From the NCBI GenBank assembly GCA_946478675.1, contig CAMLEF010000127.1, forward strand, positions 1-11,336: a stretch of DNA of 11,336 nucleotides, in the 5' to 3' direction. Below, piece by piece: positions 1 through 7,609 of this stretch. The position numbers were made by a program, and so were the translations under genes. Positions within the stretch are counted from its first letter, which is position 1. Each line of letters opens with the position of its first letter. The notes under the pieces were generated by a model. It saw only the letters and a program-made list of their open reading frames with translations, made no database searches and was not told the DNA's origin. This DNA is from an uncultured Flavobacteriales bacterium. GTDB lineage: Bacteria > Bacteroidota > Bacteroidia > Palsa-965.

Positions 1-1
1 G

Positions 2-1192
2 TATCTCAAAGCGCATTACCCCGGCGAATACATGGCGAGCGTCCTCACGCACAACCTTGGCAACATCGACAAGATCACGTTCTTCATGGAAGAGGCCAAG
101 CGCATGGGAATTCCCGTTCTCGGCCCGGACGTGAACGAATCGCAGATCCAGTTTTCGGTGAACCAGAAAGGACAGATCCGTTTCGGCATGGGCGCGATCA
201 AGGGCGTGGGGGAAGGCGCTGCGCAGGCGATCATCGAAGAACGCACGGCGAACGGTCCGTACAAAAGCTTCAGCGATTTCATCCGCCGCGTGAACCTGCG
301 CGCCGTGAACAAGAAAACGCTGGAGAACCTCATTTACGCCGGCGGCCTCGACCTGTTCAACGATTTGCATCGTGCACAATATTTCTACGTCGATACGAAA
401 GACCCGGTGAACTATCTCGAGAAAGCGATCCGTTACGGGCAGACGTACCAGAACGGCAAGAACAATACCGCCGCGCTGCTGTTCGATCTCGACAGCGAAG
501 TGGAAATTGCCGAGCCCAACCCGCCGAAATGCGAGACGTTCGACACGCTGCAGAAGCTGAAAGCAGAGCGTGACGTGGTCGGCATTTACATTTCCGGTCA
601 CCCGCTCGATGATTTTTCCGTCGAGATCAAATCGTTCTGCAACACGACGCTTTCCGAATTCTCCGATCTCAAAGCGCTGCGCAACCGCGAAGTGAACGTC
701 GGCCTCATCGTGACGACCGTTACCGAACGCATGACGAAAACCGGCAAGCCGTTCGTGATCTTCATGGGCGAAGACTTCAACGGCTCGTATGAATTTGCGC
801 TGTTCGGCGAGGACCGCAACAAGTTCATCAACTACCTGAAGCCGGGCTTCTCGCTGTTCGTGCGCGGAAAAGTGCAGGAACGTTTCGGCAATGCGGAGCA
901 GCTCGAATTGAAGATCGCCAATATGGAATTGCTCAGTGAAATGCTCGAGAAAAAAGTGAAGAGCTTCACGATCCAGTTGCCGCTGCCTTCCGTCGATGAA
1001 GCGCTCATTAACCGCGTGCAGGAAATCGTGGGACGTTATCCCGGCAACTCGGCGCTGCGTTTTTCGATCTTCGATTCGGGAGAAAACATTCGTTTGGAAA
1101 TGCCTTCGCGCAAAGTCCGTGTGAAGCCGGGCAACGACCTGTTCAAGGAATTGCAGATGGCGGTTCCGGAAGCGACGTGGAAACTGAATTGA
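2..1192 (+). CDS. dnaE: DNA polymerase III subunit alpha, C-terminal part (5' end outside window)
   Basis: This is the C-terminal 396 residues of the replicative polymerase alpha subunit; the PHP domain, palm and most of the fingers lie upstream of the window. The open frame begins at base 2 with YLKAHYPGEYMAS, a conserved DnaE stretch, so the ATG at 32 is internal and not a start. In the visible fragment, residues about 60-118 form the helix-hairpin-helix region (GMGAIKGVGE, then SFSDFIRRV and LIYAGGLDLF). Residues 189-202 carry the conserved ERDVVGIYISGHPL segment. Residues about 228-312 form an OB-fold (VNVGLIVTTVTERMTKTGK onward) of the kind that contacts single-stranded template. The last 80 residues correspond to the DnaE C-terminal domain. 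The TGA stop is followed by a repeat and a strong terminator. It converges on the phosphohexomutase gene. Identification is secure from the motifs; the full-length size cannot be seen. Confidence 0.96.
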   Translation, partial: YLKAHYPGEYMASVLTHNLGNIDKITFFMEEAKRMGIPVLGPDVNESQIQFSVNQKGQIRFGMGAIKGVGEGAAQAIIEERTANGPYKSFSDFIRRVNLRAVNKKTLENLIYAGGLDLFNDLHRAQYFYVDTKDPVNYLEKAIRYGQTYQNGKNNTAALLFDLDSEVEIAEPNPPKCETFDTLQKLKAERDVVGIYISGHPLDDFSVEIKSFCNTTLSEFSDLKALRNREVNVGLIVTTVTERMTKTGKPFVIFMGEDFNGSYEFALFGEDRNKFINYLKPGFSLFVRGKVQERFGNAEQLELKIANMELLSEMLEKKVKSFTIQLPLPSVDEALINRVQEIVGRYPGNSALRFSIFDSGENIRLEMPSRKVRVKPGNDLFKELQMAVPEATWKLN

Positions 1193-1197
1193 TATTC

Positions 1198-1254
1198 GCC
1201 GCAGAGGCGCAGAGAACGCGGAGAAAAACGCTGCGCCCTCTGCGCCTCTGCGGC
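1198..1254. repeat. Intergenic inverted repeat built from CGCAGAGR octamers
   Basis: Two perfect 17-bp inverted arms (1198-1214 and 1238-1254) flank a 23-nt centre. The left arm contains successive 8-bp units CGCAGAGG (1200-1207) and CGCAGAGA (1208-1215), then a one-base slip and CGCGGAGA (1217-1224). The right side carries the same units on the opposite strand. The element lies between the dnaE stop and the terminator and has no coding potential. From memory, related GCAGAGGCGCAGAG strings recur between genes in many environmental bacterial genomes, which suggests a dispersed repeat family rather than a gene-specific signal. A long RNA stem would form on either strand. Confidence 0.85.
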
Positions 1255-1259
1255 ATAAG

Positions 1260-1293
1260 AAAAGCGGCTGCTCCATTGGAACAGCCGCTTTTT
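1260..1293. terminator. Bidirectional rho-independent terminator between dnaE and the phosphohexomutase gene
   Basis: The stem pairs AAAAGCGGCTG (1260-1270) with CAGCCGCTTTT (1282-1292), and an inner TCC/GGA pairing continues it. A-rich sequence on one side and T-rich on the other gives a U-tract in both directions. It sits between the dnaE stop at 1192 and the convergent gene's stop at 1314, so it can end both transcripts. Confidence 0.9.
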
Positions 1294-1313
1294 ATTTGGA
1301 GAATAACGCGCGA

Positions 1314-2720
1314 TTAATTCAACAACGCCTTTTTCGTTTCGGCGAGAATGTCAAACGCTTCTTCGCGGCTCGCGGCTTCGGCGTACGTACGCAGCACGGG
1401 TTCCGTTCCGCTTGCACGGATCATCACCCAGGTCTCGTCGTTCAGGAAAAACTTCCAGCCGTCGAGGTCTTCTACGCGATCGATCTTGTACTTGCCGAAC
1501 GCTTTGTATTTGCCGGCTTTGCAATCGGCGATGACACGCTGCTTCACGGCTTCGTCGAGGTGCAGGTCGATGCGCTCGAACGAGAACGGCCCGGTGATCT
1601 CGTATACTTCCTTGATGAGGTCGTTGAGCGATTTGCCGCTCTTCGCCATGAATTCCCAGATGACGAGCCCCATCCAGATGCCGTCGCGCTCGGGAATGTG
1701 TCCTTTGATCGCGATGCCGCCGGATTCTTCGCCGCCGAGCAGCACGTCTTCTTTCACCATGCTGCCGCAGATGTATTTGAAGCCGATCTTCACCGTTTCC
1801 AGCTCGAGGCCGTAGTGGCGGCACATGTTTTTGATCTTCACCGTGGTGCTGAACGCCGTGCAGACTTTACCTGTCATGCCTTTGTATTTCACGAGGTAGT
1901 GAATCAGCAGCAGGATGATGTGGTGCGAATCGACGAAGTTGCCTTTGTTGTCGAAGAGGCCGATGCGGTCGGCGTCACCGTCGGTAGCGAGGCCGCAGTC
2001 GATCTTGCCGGAGGTGCGGATGAGATCGGAGAATTCCTGCAGGTTGCGCAGGATCGGCTCGGGCGCCTGTCCGTGGAAAGAAGGATTGTAATCGCAATGC
2101 AGCATCGTGGTGTCGGGGAACAAGCGCTTGATCACGTTCTGCCCGGCGCCGTACATCGCGTCGTAACCGAGGCGCAGCCCGGATTTGCGGATCGCATCGA
2201 GATCGAAGTTCTTTTCGACGTGCGCCACGTATTCGTCTTCGAGGCTGACCCACTGCAGCAGGCCTTTCTTTTCAAAGTCTTCCAGCTTCAGCTCGTCGAG
2301 CGGCGTGGTGGATTGCTCGGGAATGAGCGGCTCGATCTCCGCGATCTTTTCAGGTGTAAGCGGTCCGCCGTAGCCGGCTTTCAGCTTGTAGCCGTTGTAG
2401 GAAGGCGGGTTATGGCTGGCGGTGATGATGACACCGATATCGGCATTGTGGTTGCGTGCGCCCAGCGACACCATCGGCGTGCTGACGAAGCCTTTTGCGA
2501 GAAGGACTTTGATGCCGTGATGCGCAAAAACCTTGGCGGTCGTTTCGGCGAAGAGCTCACCGGCGAAGCGGCAATCGTGGCCGAGGACGACGGACGGATT
2601 TTTAAAATTCTTCTTCATCCACACCGCCGTTCCTTCCGTTACACGGGCAACGTTCTCGACGGTAAATTCTTTAGCGATGATGGCGCGCCAGCCATCGGTT
2701 CCGAATTTGATCTGGTACAT
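1314..2720 (-). CDS. Alpha-D-phosphohexomutase (phosphoglucomutase/phosphomannomutase family)
   Basis: A cytoplasmic enzyme that interconverts hexose 1- and 6-phosphates through a phosphoserine, supplying sugar phosphates for glycan, nucleotide-sugar and storage metabolism. The 468 residues show all four family signatures in order: the phosphoserine loop TASHNP with Ser102, the metal loop DGDADR at 247-252 (three Asp ligands), the sugar-specificity loop GGEESGG at 329-335, and the phosphate-binding loop RASGTEP at 435-441. The N-terminus IKFGTDGWRA is also typical. Length is normal for the family. The start at 2720 is well placed just before this conserved N-terminal strand; no Shine-Dalgarno is visible. 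Glucose versus mannose (or glucosamine) preference cannot be settled from motifs; the GEESGG loop fits gluco/manno enzymes better than GlmM. The gene is divergent from the histidine kinase across a 530-bp gap, with an operator-like palindrome cluster upstream. Confidence 0.94.
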   Translation of the reverse strand: MYQIKFGTDGWRAIIAKEFTVENVARVTEGTAVWMKKNFKNPSVVLGHDCRFAGELFAETTAKVFAHHGIKVLLAKGFVSTPMVSLGARNHNADIGVIITASHNPPSYNGYKLKAGYGGPLTPEKIAEIEPLIPEQSTTPLDELKLEDFEKKGLLQWVSLEDEYVAHVEKNFDLDAIRKSGLRLGYDAMYGAGQNVIKRLFPDTTMLHCDYNPSFHGQAPEPILRNLQEFSDLIRTSGKIDCGLATDGDADRIGLFDNKGNFVDSHHIILLLIHYLVKYKGMTGKVCTAFSTTVKIKNMCRHYGLELETVKIGFKYICGSMVKEDVLLGGEESGGIAIKGHIPERDGIWMGLVIWEFMAKSGKSLNDLIKEVYEITGPFSFERIDLHLDEAVKQRVIADCKAGKYKAFGKYKIDRVEDLDGWKFFLNDETWVMIRASGTEPVLRTYAEAASREEAFDILAETKKALLN

Positions 2721-2760
2721 AGAAATGGTAAAAGTGGAGGGTGAAGATAGGGAATTTCGG

Positions 2761-2778
2761 GGGAGAACCGGCTCTCCC
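2761..2778 (-). promoter_or_regulatory. Small hairpin in the probable leader of the phosphohexomutase mRNA
   Basis: GGGAGA (2761-2766) and TCTCCC (2773-2778) are perfect inverted arms around ACCGGC; over the full 18 bp only one pair is mismatched. It lies about 40 nt upstream of the start codon at 2720, and no U-run follows, so it is not a terminator. It could be a leader hairpin or a protein-binding palindrome. Function is unknown. Confidence 0.35.
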
Positions 2779-2966
2779 GTCAGTAGAGGGCGAATGGCAT
2801 TTTGCTGCGAATTTCAACCGAAAAACATTATGCAGCAATGCATTTTATTTACAAGCTTAATGGAATATCACCATTGATTGTGGAGGATAAAATTCCGAAA
2901 CCAAAGGTGCGAACCGGTTAACGAAAACATTATGTGTACGATTAATTGCAACAAACAAAAGATAAA

Positions 2967-2999
2967 TATTTAACGCGTTAAAAGCGCTTTTGTTAAATA
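2967..2999. promoter_or_regulatory. Cluster of overlapping perfect palindromes, probable operator
   Basis: Three perfect symmetries overlap within 33 bp. A 14-bp palindrome TTTAACGCGTTAAA covers 2969-2982, a 12-bp palindrome AAAAGCGCTTTT covers 2980-2991, and outer 8-bp arms TATTTAAC/GTTAAATA lie at 2967-2974 and 2992-2999. The CG-centred, A/T-flanked palindromes resemble LacI/GalR-family operators, such as cre-like AAAGCGCTTT cores. They lie between two divergent promoters, next to a candidate -7 element at 2957-2964 reading towards the phosphohexomutase gene. A transcription-factor site is the likely explanation. The regulator is not encoded in this window, and its family is inferred only from the palindrome's shape. 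Confidence 0.5.
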
Positions 3000-3250
3000 A
3001 TCACTTCGGTATGGTTGAAAAGGCGACCGCCTCTCTATAATGAAATTTCCTTTAATGGTGTGATGATGAGGTGCATGAAAATAAAATCATTCGATGAATA
3101 AGAAGCTGCCGTTGGATTGTTGCAATGCACTGATCACTGAAATTCTAATCATCATCCAACGCTAAATTCATTTCCCCTCCTATATTTACAACCCCGGAGG
3201 ATCTGCTGCATATTCCGGCCAACAGCATACTTATTGACCCAAGGTTCCCC

Positions 3251-4312
3251 ATGTCAACCCCGTTCAAGTACGAGCTCCTGTTCGACCTGTCCCCTGACCT
3301 GCTGTGCATCGCCGGCTTTGATGGTTATTTCAAAAAAGTGAATCCTGCAGTGAGCAAAACGCTCGGCTATTCGATCGAAGAGCTGTATGCGCGGCCCATC
3401 AACGATTTCGTTCACGAAGACGACAAAGAGATCACCGACAATGTGCGGAAAGAGCTGCGAAAGCTCCGGCCGCTGCTGAATTTCGAGAACCGTTACCTCA
3501 CTAAAACCGGTGAGATCGTATGGCTTTCGTGGACGTCGCTGCCGGTGCAGAGTGATGAGCTGATCTTCGCCATCGCGAAAAACATCACGCATAAAAAGCA
3601 GCTCGAGCAGGAACGCAACCAGCTGCTGACGACGCTCACGCGCGCCAACAAAGATCTCGAGCAGCTCACCTACACGACACAGCACGACCTGCGTTCGCCG
3701 ATCAACAATTTGCTTTCCGTCCTTAACCTGATCAACCCGGATAACGTGACGGACGCGGAAACGCAAAAGCTGCTCGGCTTCCTGGGAATGGCCGGATCGA
3801 AGCTGAAGCAGACGATCGAACATTTCGCCGACGAGCTCGACCGGAAAAACCGGATGCGAAATGCCGAAGAAGCCGACCTGCAGGAATGCCTCGACAACGT
3901 GATGATCTCCATCGGCTCGCTGATCAAAGCATCGCAGTCGACGATCAATTCCGATTTTTCGAAGCTGGGAAAAGTCCGCTTCAACAAGCTGTACCTCGAG
4001 AGCGTTTTCCTCAACCTCATCACCAACGCCATCAAATACGCGCAGCCCGGCCGCACGCCGGTGATCACGGTTTCCTCCGACATCACGGAAGGCCAGCAGC
4101 GTTTGCTCATCGAAGACAACGGTCGCGGCTTCGATATGGAGAAAGTGAAAGACCGCCTCTTCGGGATGAACCAGACGTTCCATTCGCACAGCGACAGCCG
4201 CGGCATCGGGCTTTACCTCGTTCACAGCCACGTCACGAATTTCGGCGGAACGATCAACGTGGAAAGTGAAGTGGGCAAAGGCACGCAATTCATTATTGCA
4301 TTTCCGCAATGA
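3251..4312 (+). CDS. Soluble PAS-domain sensor histidine kinase
   Basis: A 353-residue cytoplasmic kinase that should autophosphorylate in response to a signal sensed by its PAS domain and pass phosphate to a response regulator. Residues about 1-115 form a PAS domain (LFDLSPDLLCIAGFDGYFKK, NPAVSKTLGYS, FVHEDD). Residues 113-140 are a charged helical linker. The DHp H-box is TQHDLRSPI with phosphoacceptor His145. The ATPase domain shows an N-box LNLITNAIKYA (Asn255, Asn259), a G1 box EDNGRGFD (288-295), an F-box-like LFGMNQTF (303-310) and a G2 box RGIGLYLV (317-324). There is no signal peptide or membrane segment. The ATG at 3251 starts just ahead of the conserved PAS N-terminus; the frame is open further upstream but offers no ATG, GTG or TTG. 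No response regulator is adjacent, so it is an orphan here. Its stop overlaps the next gene's start (ATGA). Confidence 0.93.
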   Translation: MSTPFKYELLFDLSPDLLCIAGFDGYFKKVNPAVSKTLGYSIEELYARPINDFVHEDDKEITDNVRKELRKLRPLLNFENRYLTKTGEIVWLSWTSLPVQSDELIFAIAKNITHKKQLEQERNQLLTTLTRANKDLEQLTYTTQHDLRSPINNLLSVLNLINPDNVTDAETQKLLGFLGMAGSKLKQTIEHFADELDRKNRMRNAEEADLQECLDNVMISIGSLIKASQSTINSDFSKLGKVRFNKLYLESVFLNLITNAIKYAQPGRTPVITVSSDITEGQQRLLIEDNGRGFDMEKVKDRLFGMNQTFHSHSDSRGIGLYLVHSHVTNFGGTINVESEVGKGTQFIIAFPQ

Positions 4313-4764
4313 AATTCTGGCCTGCTGACGATCTCGTATTCGTAACGGCGCTCGACGAAAAAGAAGTGCGTCACAGGATGCTGCTGCTGGTAAAAGCGAG
4401 GAACGCTTCGTATACCGGCGACGTCAACGGAAATAATTTTCGGATCAGGCGCGACATTCAGTACAGAAATTCTTTTCTGCCGATCGTATCCGGAACGATT
4501 GAACCCGGCATTGGAACAACGATGCTCCGGGTGAAAATGCGGATGCACCTATTCGTCACGGTCTTCGAAGTGTTATGGCTGACGATTAGCTTTTCCTTCG
4601 CGCTGCTTGCTCTTTTCCAGCCGGCGCGTGAGGCTGTTGTATTCCCTTTGATGTTCTGCGTGGGCGGTTATGCGATGGCCATGATCGCTTTTTATCTCGA
4701 GGCGCGCATCGTGAAAAGAGATTTCAGGAATACGTTTGCCGCACACATCCAGGGCGAACAATAA
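4309..4764 (+). CDS. Small two-TM membrane protein of unknown function, coupled to the histidine kinase
   Basis: A 151-residue protein. The first ~75 residues are soluble and contain GNNFRIRR and YRNSFLPIVSGTIEPG, a pattern I recognise from uncharacterised Bacteroidota proteins but cannot name. Two hydrophobic stretches follow, at about 80-103 (LFVTVFEVLWLTISFSFALL and beyond) and 109-130, separated by a short polar turn, and then a basic tail (RIVKRDFR). Both termini are therefore probably on the cytoplasmic side, although the basic residues on each side of the helices only weakly support this. Its ATG overlaps the kinase stop as ATGA, which indicates translational coupling and a shared transcript. 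A role in the kinase's signalling is a reasonable inference from this linkage but nothing in the sequence shows it. It ends 3 bp from the convergent lipoprotein gene. Confidence 0.82.
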   Translation: MKFWPADDLVFVTALDEKEVRHRMLLLVKARNASYTGDVNGNNFRIRRDIQYRNSFLPIVSGTIEPGIGTTMLRVKMRMHLFVTVFEVLWLTISFSFALLALFQPAREAVVFPLMFCVGGYAMAMIAFYLEARIVKRDFRNTFAAHIQGEQ

Positions 4765-4767
4765 CGA

Positions 4768-7596
4768 TCAGTTTTCCGGCATTTTCGCCGAATGCGAGAT
4801 CAGCACTTTGTCGACATCCACGAACGATTCTTTCACTTCGATCTTCAGCTCGTGTGGTTTGCCGGGCGCGAGGTTAAACATCATCGGCTTTCCTTTCATC
4901 TCCACGCAATACCAGGAAAATTCCCCGTTATGGATCGCCGTGATGCCGACGCGTGTTTTGCCGTCGATCGTCAGCAGCAACGATGAACGCTCCAGCACGG
5001 AACGCGCGCGCACCCAGATGTAATACACGGAATCCGCCTCCTGCCGCGGCTCGAAACCAAACACGAGCGGCTGCTGGCTTTCTTTCGAAAAGCGAACGAA
5101 CGTCGTGTACGTCGTATAATCATTGGCAGCTGCATTGGCAGGTCGTTCCGTTCGCAGCACATGCGGAAACGAATCATCCGAAACTTCCGCTTCGAACGCA
5201 AAATCTTTCGACCAGTAATACGGATGCGTCGGTTCGTGCCATACGTCGAGCTGGTATAAGATCAAGTTCGCAGGATCGGATTTGTCGTAGATGTAAGTGG
5301 CGCCCTGCGGAAGAAACTTCAGTGTGAGAATCGTTCCATCGATGTTTACTTCTCCCGTTATTGCAGCAGCAGTTCCATTCCCGCCAAATACAGAAGCGTG
5401 GATCGCGTACACCGCCGCCGTCGAATCTTTGCGGTAGACCAGCACCCGGTTGAAGTTGCGCTGGTAGACGAATCCTTTGCTGCGGAAGAAGAGTTTCTCC
5501 ATTCGCGACGTTACCGCCTGCGCGTAACACGGCATCACAACCTGGTACATATAACCACGCGGATCCTGCGGCAAATGATCAGATGGATTGGCAATGTTGA
5601 AGTACGCAGGATAATAAAATTCCGCGCCCATCATCCCCAATGCTTTCAATGAAGCCAGCCACTCCGCCGGGCGAAAATTCAGGCTGTCGCTGAACCATCC
5701 TGCGCAAACGAATGGCGAAAAATACGGATCACCGGCCGCCAGCTCTGCTGCCCTGCCCTGCCGGATCGCATCCAGCCCGTGGTAAGGCCCGTGCGTTTCC
5801 CATATATTCCAGGTCTTGTGCCCGGGATAAAAATCCGGCGTGGAATAATAACTGCCGCGCATTTTTGTATTGATCCGCCGCATGACCGTATACTGCGGAT
5901 AATACTGCGGCAGGAAACCGGCCACCTGGTAAAAACTAAAATGCGACTGCAATAATTCCGGGTACGTCTTCGTATTCGCGAACTGTGATGTGTAGGTCGA
6001 AAAAACACGGAGCTGCCACCGCGCGCGGTCAAAACGTGCGGCAGACGAATCCCGCTGTATGCAATGGATGAGCGGCGAACCGCGGTAGCCCTCCGCGTTG
6101 GGCGTCCGGCTTTCACCGAACACTTCGCCGTTTTCATTGACAAAATCGATTTTGCAGAGCGGGTCGCGGTGCGGCAGCATTTTCACCAGCGCATCGATAT
6201 TGCGTCGCTGCGTCAAGCCGTCTTTTGCGATGCCGGGGTAAAGCGTGTCGCTTTCACAGGGAGCGATCGAGGAGTTGCTCCGGATGTACGGCGCTTTCGA
6301 AGAAAAACCTGCGCGATCGGGATGAACGCCAACCCAGAACAACACGGTCGCTGTTTTTACCTCCGGATGCAGATCCGCGTAATGCGTGAGCTCACCCGCG
6401 ATTGTTCCTCTCCGCGAAAAATCTTCGAAGTTGTATGTCGGCGAAGGCAGCAGGAAGTAATAATGCCAATGCACGTACATCTCCGAATCGATCGCCAGCG
6501 CCGCACGGGCATGCGCAGCTTCGTTCCAGCCGGGATATTTGAATTTACCTGTCTCAACGCGATACGCCTGGTGGTAATCATAAGAGAGATACGCAAAATC
6601 AAACCAGGGAAAATTCCGCTGCAACGAAGTTCCGGGTCGGTAACGCGGTAATGGATACGACAGCAGCTGCGCACCGGCATCCACGGAATACGAAGGATAT
6701 CCAGGCGCATAATCAGCGGAAGCGAAGGTGTGTCGCGCAGCCGCAAAAACAGCTGCCGGCGGATCACTTTTATTGTAGGTTGTGCTGTAATGTTTTCCTT
6801 CTGAAAAATCGCGGCTGTGACGGCTGATCAGCGTATCCGGTAAAGCGGTTGTCCATAATGCAAGCTCATCTGCGCGATTGGCAGAACTGCTTTCACGCGG
6901 GATAAAATTCAGGACAAAAGTGCCGGTGGTGTAGGAACCCGGAGCGCTGACCGGCTTCTGCCATTGCGGATGCGTCTTTCCATCAATGAAGATCGTCATC
7001 CGACCGGGTTGCATTCCCGTTTTCCCCCGAAAGACAAACGCCAGGTGATGCCACTGTCCATCGTAAAGTTCGCCGGAAAGACCCTGGAAATTTTTCGTGG
7101 AAAGCCTTAGCTGATCGATAGAATCCGGCTGCAGCGTCGCATTCAGCAGCGAGAATGTGATCGCCTGTGGAGCGATCACCACCTGTGTTTCCCGGAAACC
7201 TATGCGAAACGTATTCATTGAGTCCGGATCGAACCGCACAGCCACCTCGATCGTAAATGCGTCCAGCATCGCAGGCAATAAGCTGTCGGGCAAAGTTGCC
7301 GTGAGCCGCTCCCGCATCATTCCGCTATTCCAGCACGCACCACACGGCCCTGCAGAATCAAGCAGTACCAGCCGCGACATTTTTGCGGTACCATTCACCG
7401 CGCAGGTTACGCGATTGCTGCGTAAAGCCGGGCAATTTTGTCCGTGCTCGAATTGAAAATACACCGCCGGCAGGTAAGCTTTCGATACTGTATCAATTGC
7501 GGTTGTCGGTTGCTGAACGCTTTTCGTGCCACGACAGGCCGCGAAAAAACAACAGCCGGTGAATATTGCCAGGAAGAATTTCAATTGGAATTGCAT
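4768..7596 (-). CDS. Large lipoprotein: LamG-like domain, glycosidase-like central region, C-terminal CBM-like sandwich
   Basis: A 942-residue exported protein. I chose the ATG at 7596 over the in-frame ATG at 7656 because it begins a clean SPII signal (MQFQLKFFLAIFTGCCFFAAC, mature Cys21); the longer form adds 20 residues partly encoded inside the upstream terminator hairpin. After Cys21 comes RGTKS, without the acidic patch typical of Bacteroidota surface-export signals, so it may face the periplasm. Residues ~112-265 look like a LamG/concanavalin-A sandwich (FQGLSGELYDGQWHHLAFVF, then MTIFIDGK). Residues ~285-700 are rich in Trp, Tyr and Phe and could be a glycosidase-like barrel: IDFVNENGE carries Asn487-Glu488, and GAEFYYPAYF carries Glu659. 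Residues ~795-935 resemble a carbohydrate-binding sandwich (YYIWVRARS, LLLTIDGK, a final VDVDKVLIS strand). Cysteines at 55, 65, 85 and 88 could form disulfides. I do not recognise a named family; polysaccharide binding or hydrolysis is inferred. Confidence 0.85.
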   Translation of the reverse strand: MQFQLKFFLAIFTGCCFFAACRGTKSVQQPTTAIDTVSKAYLPAVYFQFEHGQNCPALRSNRVTCAVNGTAKMSRLVLLDSAGPCGACWNSGMMRERLTATLPDSLLPAMLDAFTIEVAVRFDPDSMNTFRIGFRETQVVIAPQAITFSLLNATLQPDSIDQLRLSTKNFQGLSGELYDGQWHHLAFVFRGKTGMQPGRMTIFIDGKTHPQWQKPVSAPGSYTTGTFVLNFIPRESSSANRADELALWTTALPDTLISRHSRDFSEGKHYSTTYNKSDPPAAVFAAARHTFASADYAPGYPSYSVDAGAQLLSYPLPRYRPGTSLQRNFPWFDFAYLSYDYHQAYRVETGKFKYPGWNEAAHARAALAIDSEMYVHWHYYFLLPSPTYNFEDFSRRGTIAGELTHYADLHPEVKTATVLFWVGVHPDRAGFSSKAPYIRSNSSIAPCESDTLYPGIAKDGLTQRRNIDALVKMLPHRDPLCKIDFVNENGEVFGESRTPNAEGYRGSPLIHCIQRDSSAARFDRARWQLRVFSTYTSQFANTKTYPELLQSHFSFYQVAGFLPQYYPQYTVMRRINTKMRGSYYSTPDFYPGHKTWNIWETHGPYHGLDAIRQGRAAELAAGDPYFSPFVCAGWFSDSLNFRPAEWLASLKALGMMGAEFYYPAYFNIANPSDHLPQDPRGYMYQVVMPCYAQAVTSRMEKLFFRSKGFVYQRNFNRVLVYRKDSTAAVYAIHASVFGGNGTAAAITGEVNIDGTILTLKFLPQGATYIYDKSDPANLILYQLDVWHEPTHPYYWSKDFAFEAEVSDDSFPHVLRTERPANAAANDYTTYTTFVRFSKESQQPLVFGFEPRQEADSVYYIWVRARSVLERSSLLLTIDGKTRVGITAIHNGEFSWYCVEMKGKPMMFNLAPGKPHELKIEVKESFVDVDKVLISHSAKMPEN

Positions 7597-7609
7597 GCAG
7601 TGAAATAAC

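Larger units (their letters stand above)
2721..3250. other. AT-rich divergent intergenic region (530 bp)
   Basis: This is the only long non-coding stretch in the window and is clearly more AT-rich than the flanking genes. It must hold the promoters for the phosphohexomutase gene (-) and the histidine kinase gene (+). I see no credible small gene or RNA gene in it. Weak -7-like elements are TATATTTA at 3181-3188 (+), about 70 bp before the kinase start, and TATCTTTT at 2957-2964 (-), which lies directly beside the palindrome cluster at 2967-2999. Neither has a clear TTG -33 element at the right spacing, so these are only candidates. An 8-bp inverted pair CGTTGGAT/ATCCAACG (3110-3117 and 3154-3161) is also present, with unknown meaning. 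Confidence 0.6.

Noticed and set aside
1296..2744. A 482-codon open frame antisense to the phosphohexomutase gene
   Set aside because: It is codon-aligned with the real gene, so stops arise only from TTA, CTA or TCA sense codons, which are rare here. The product has no recognisable motif, while the minus strand carries all four enzyme signatures.
3196..3208. GGAGG followed by CTG codons upstream of the kinase, as an alternative start
   Set aside because: It is about 50 bp before the ATG and no ATG, GTG or TTG follows at usable spacing. The PAS domain begins right after the ATG at 3251, and the phylum rarely uses Shine-Dalgarno signals.
3254..4309. A 351-codon open frame antisense to the histidine kinase
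   Set aside because: It is codon-aligned with the kinase and without motifs; the plus strand has the full set of kinase boxes.
7333..7344. A CGAC motif (Cys85, Cys88) in the lipoprotein resembling a thioredoxin active site
   Set aside because: There is no thioredoxin-like sequence around it; it lies just before the LamG-like domain, and structural disulfides are more likely.
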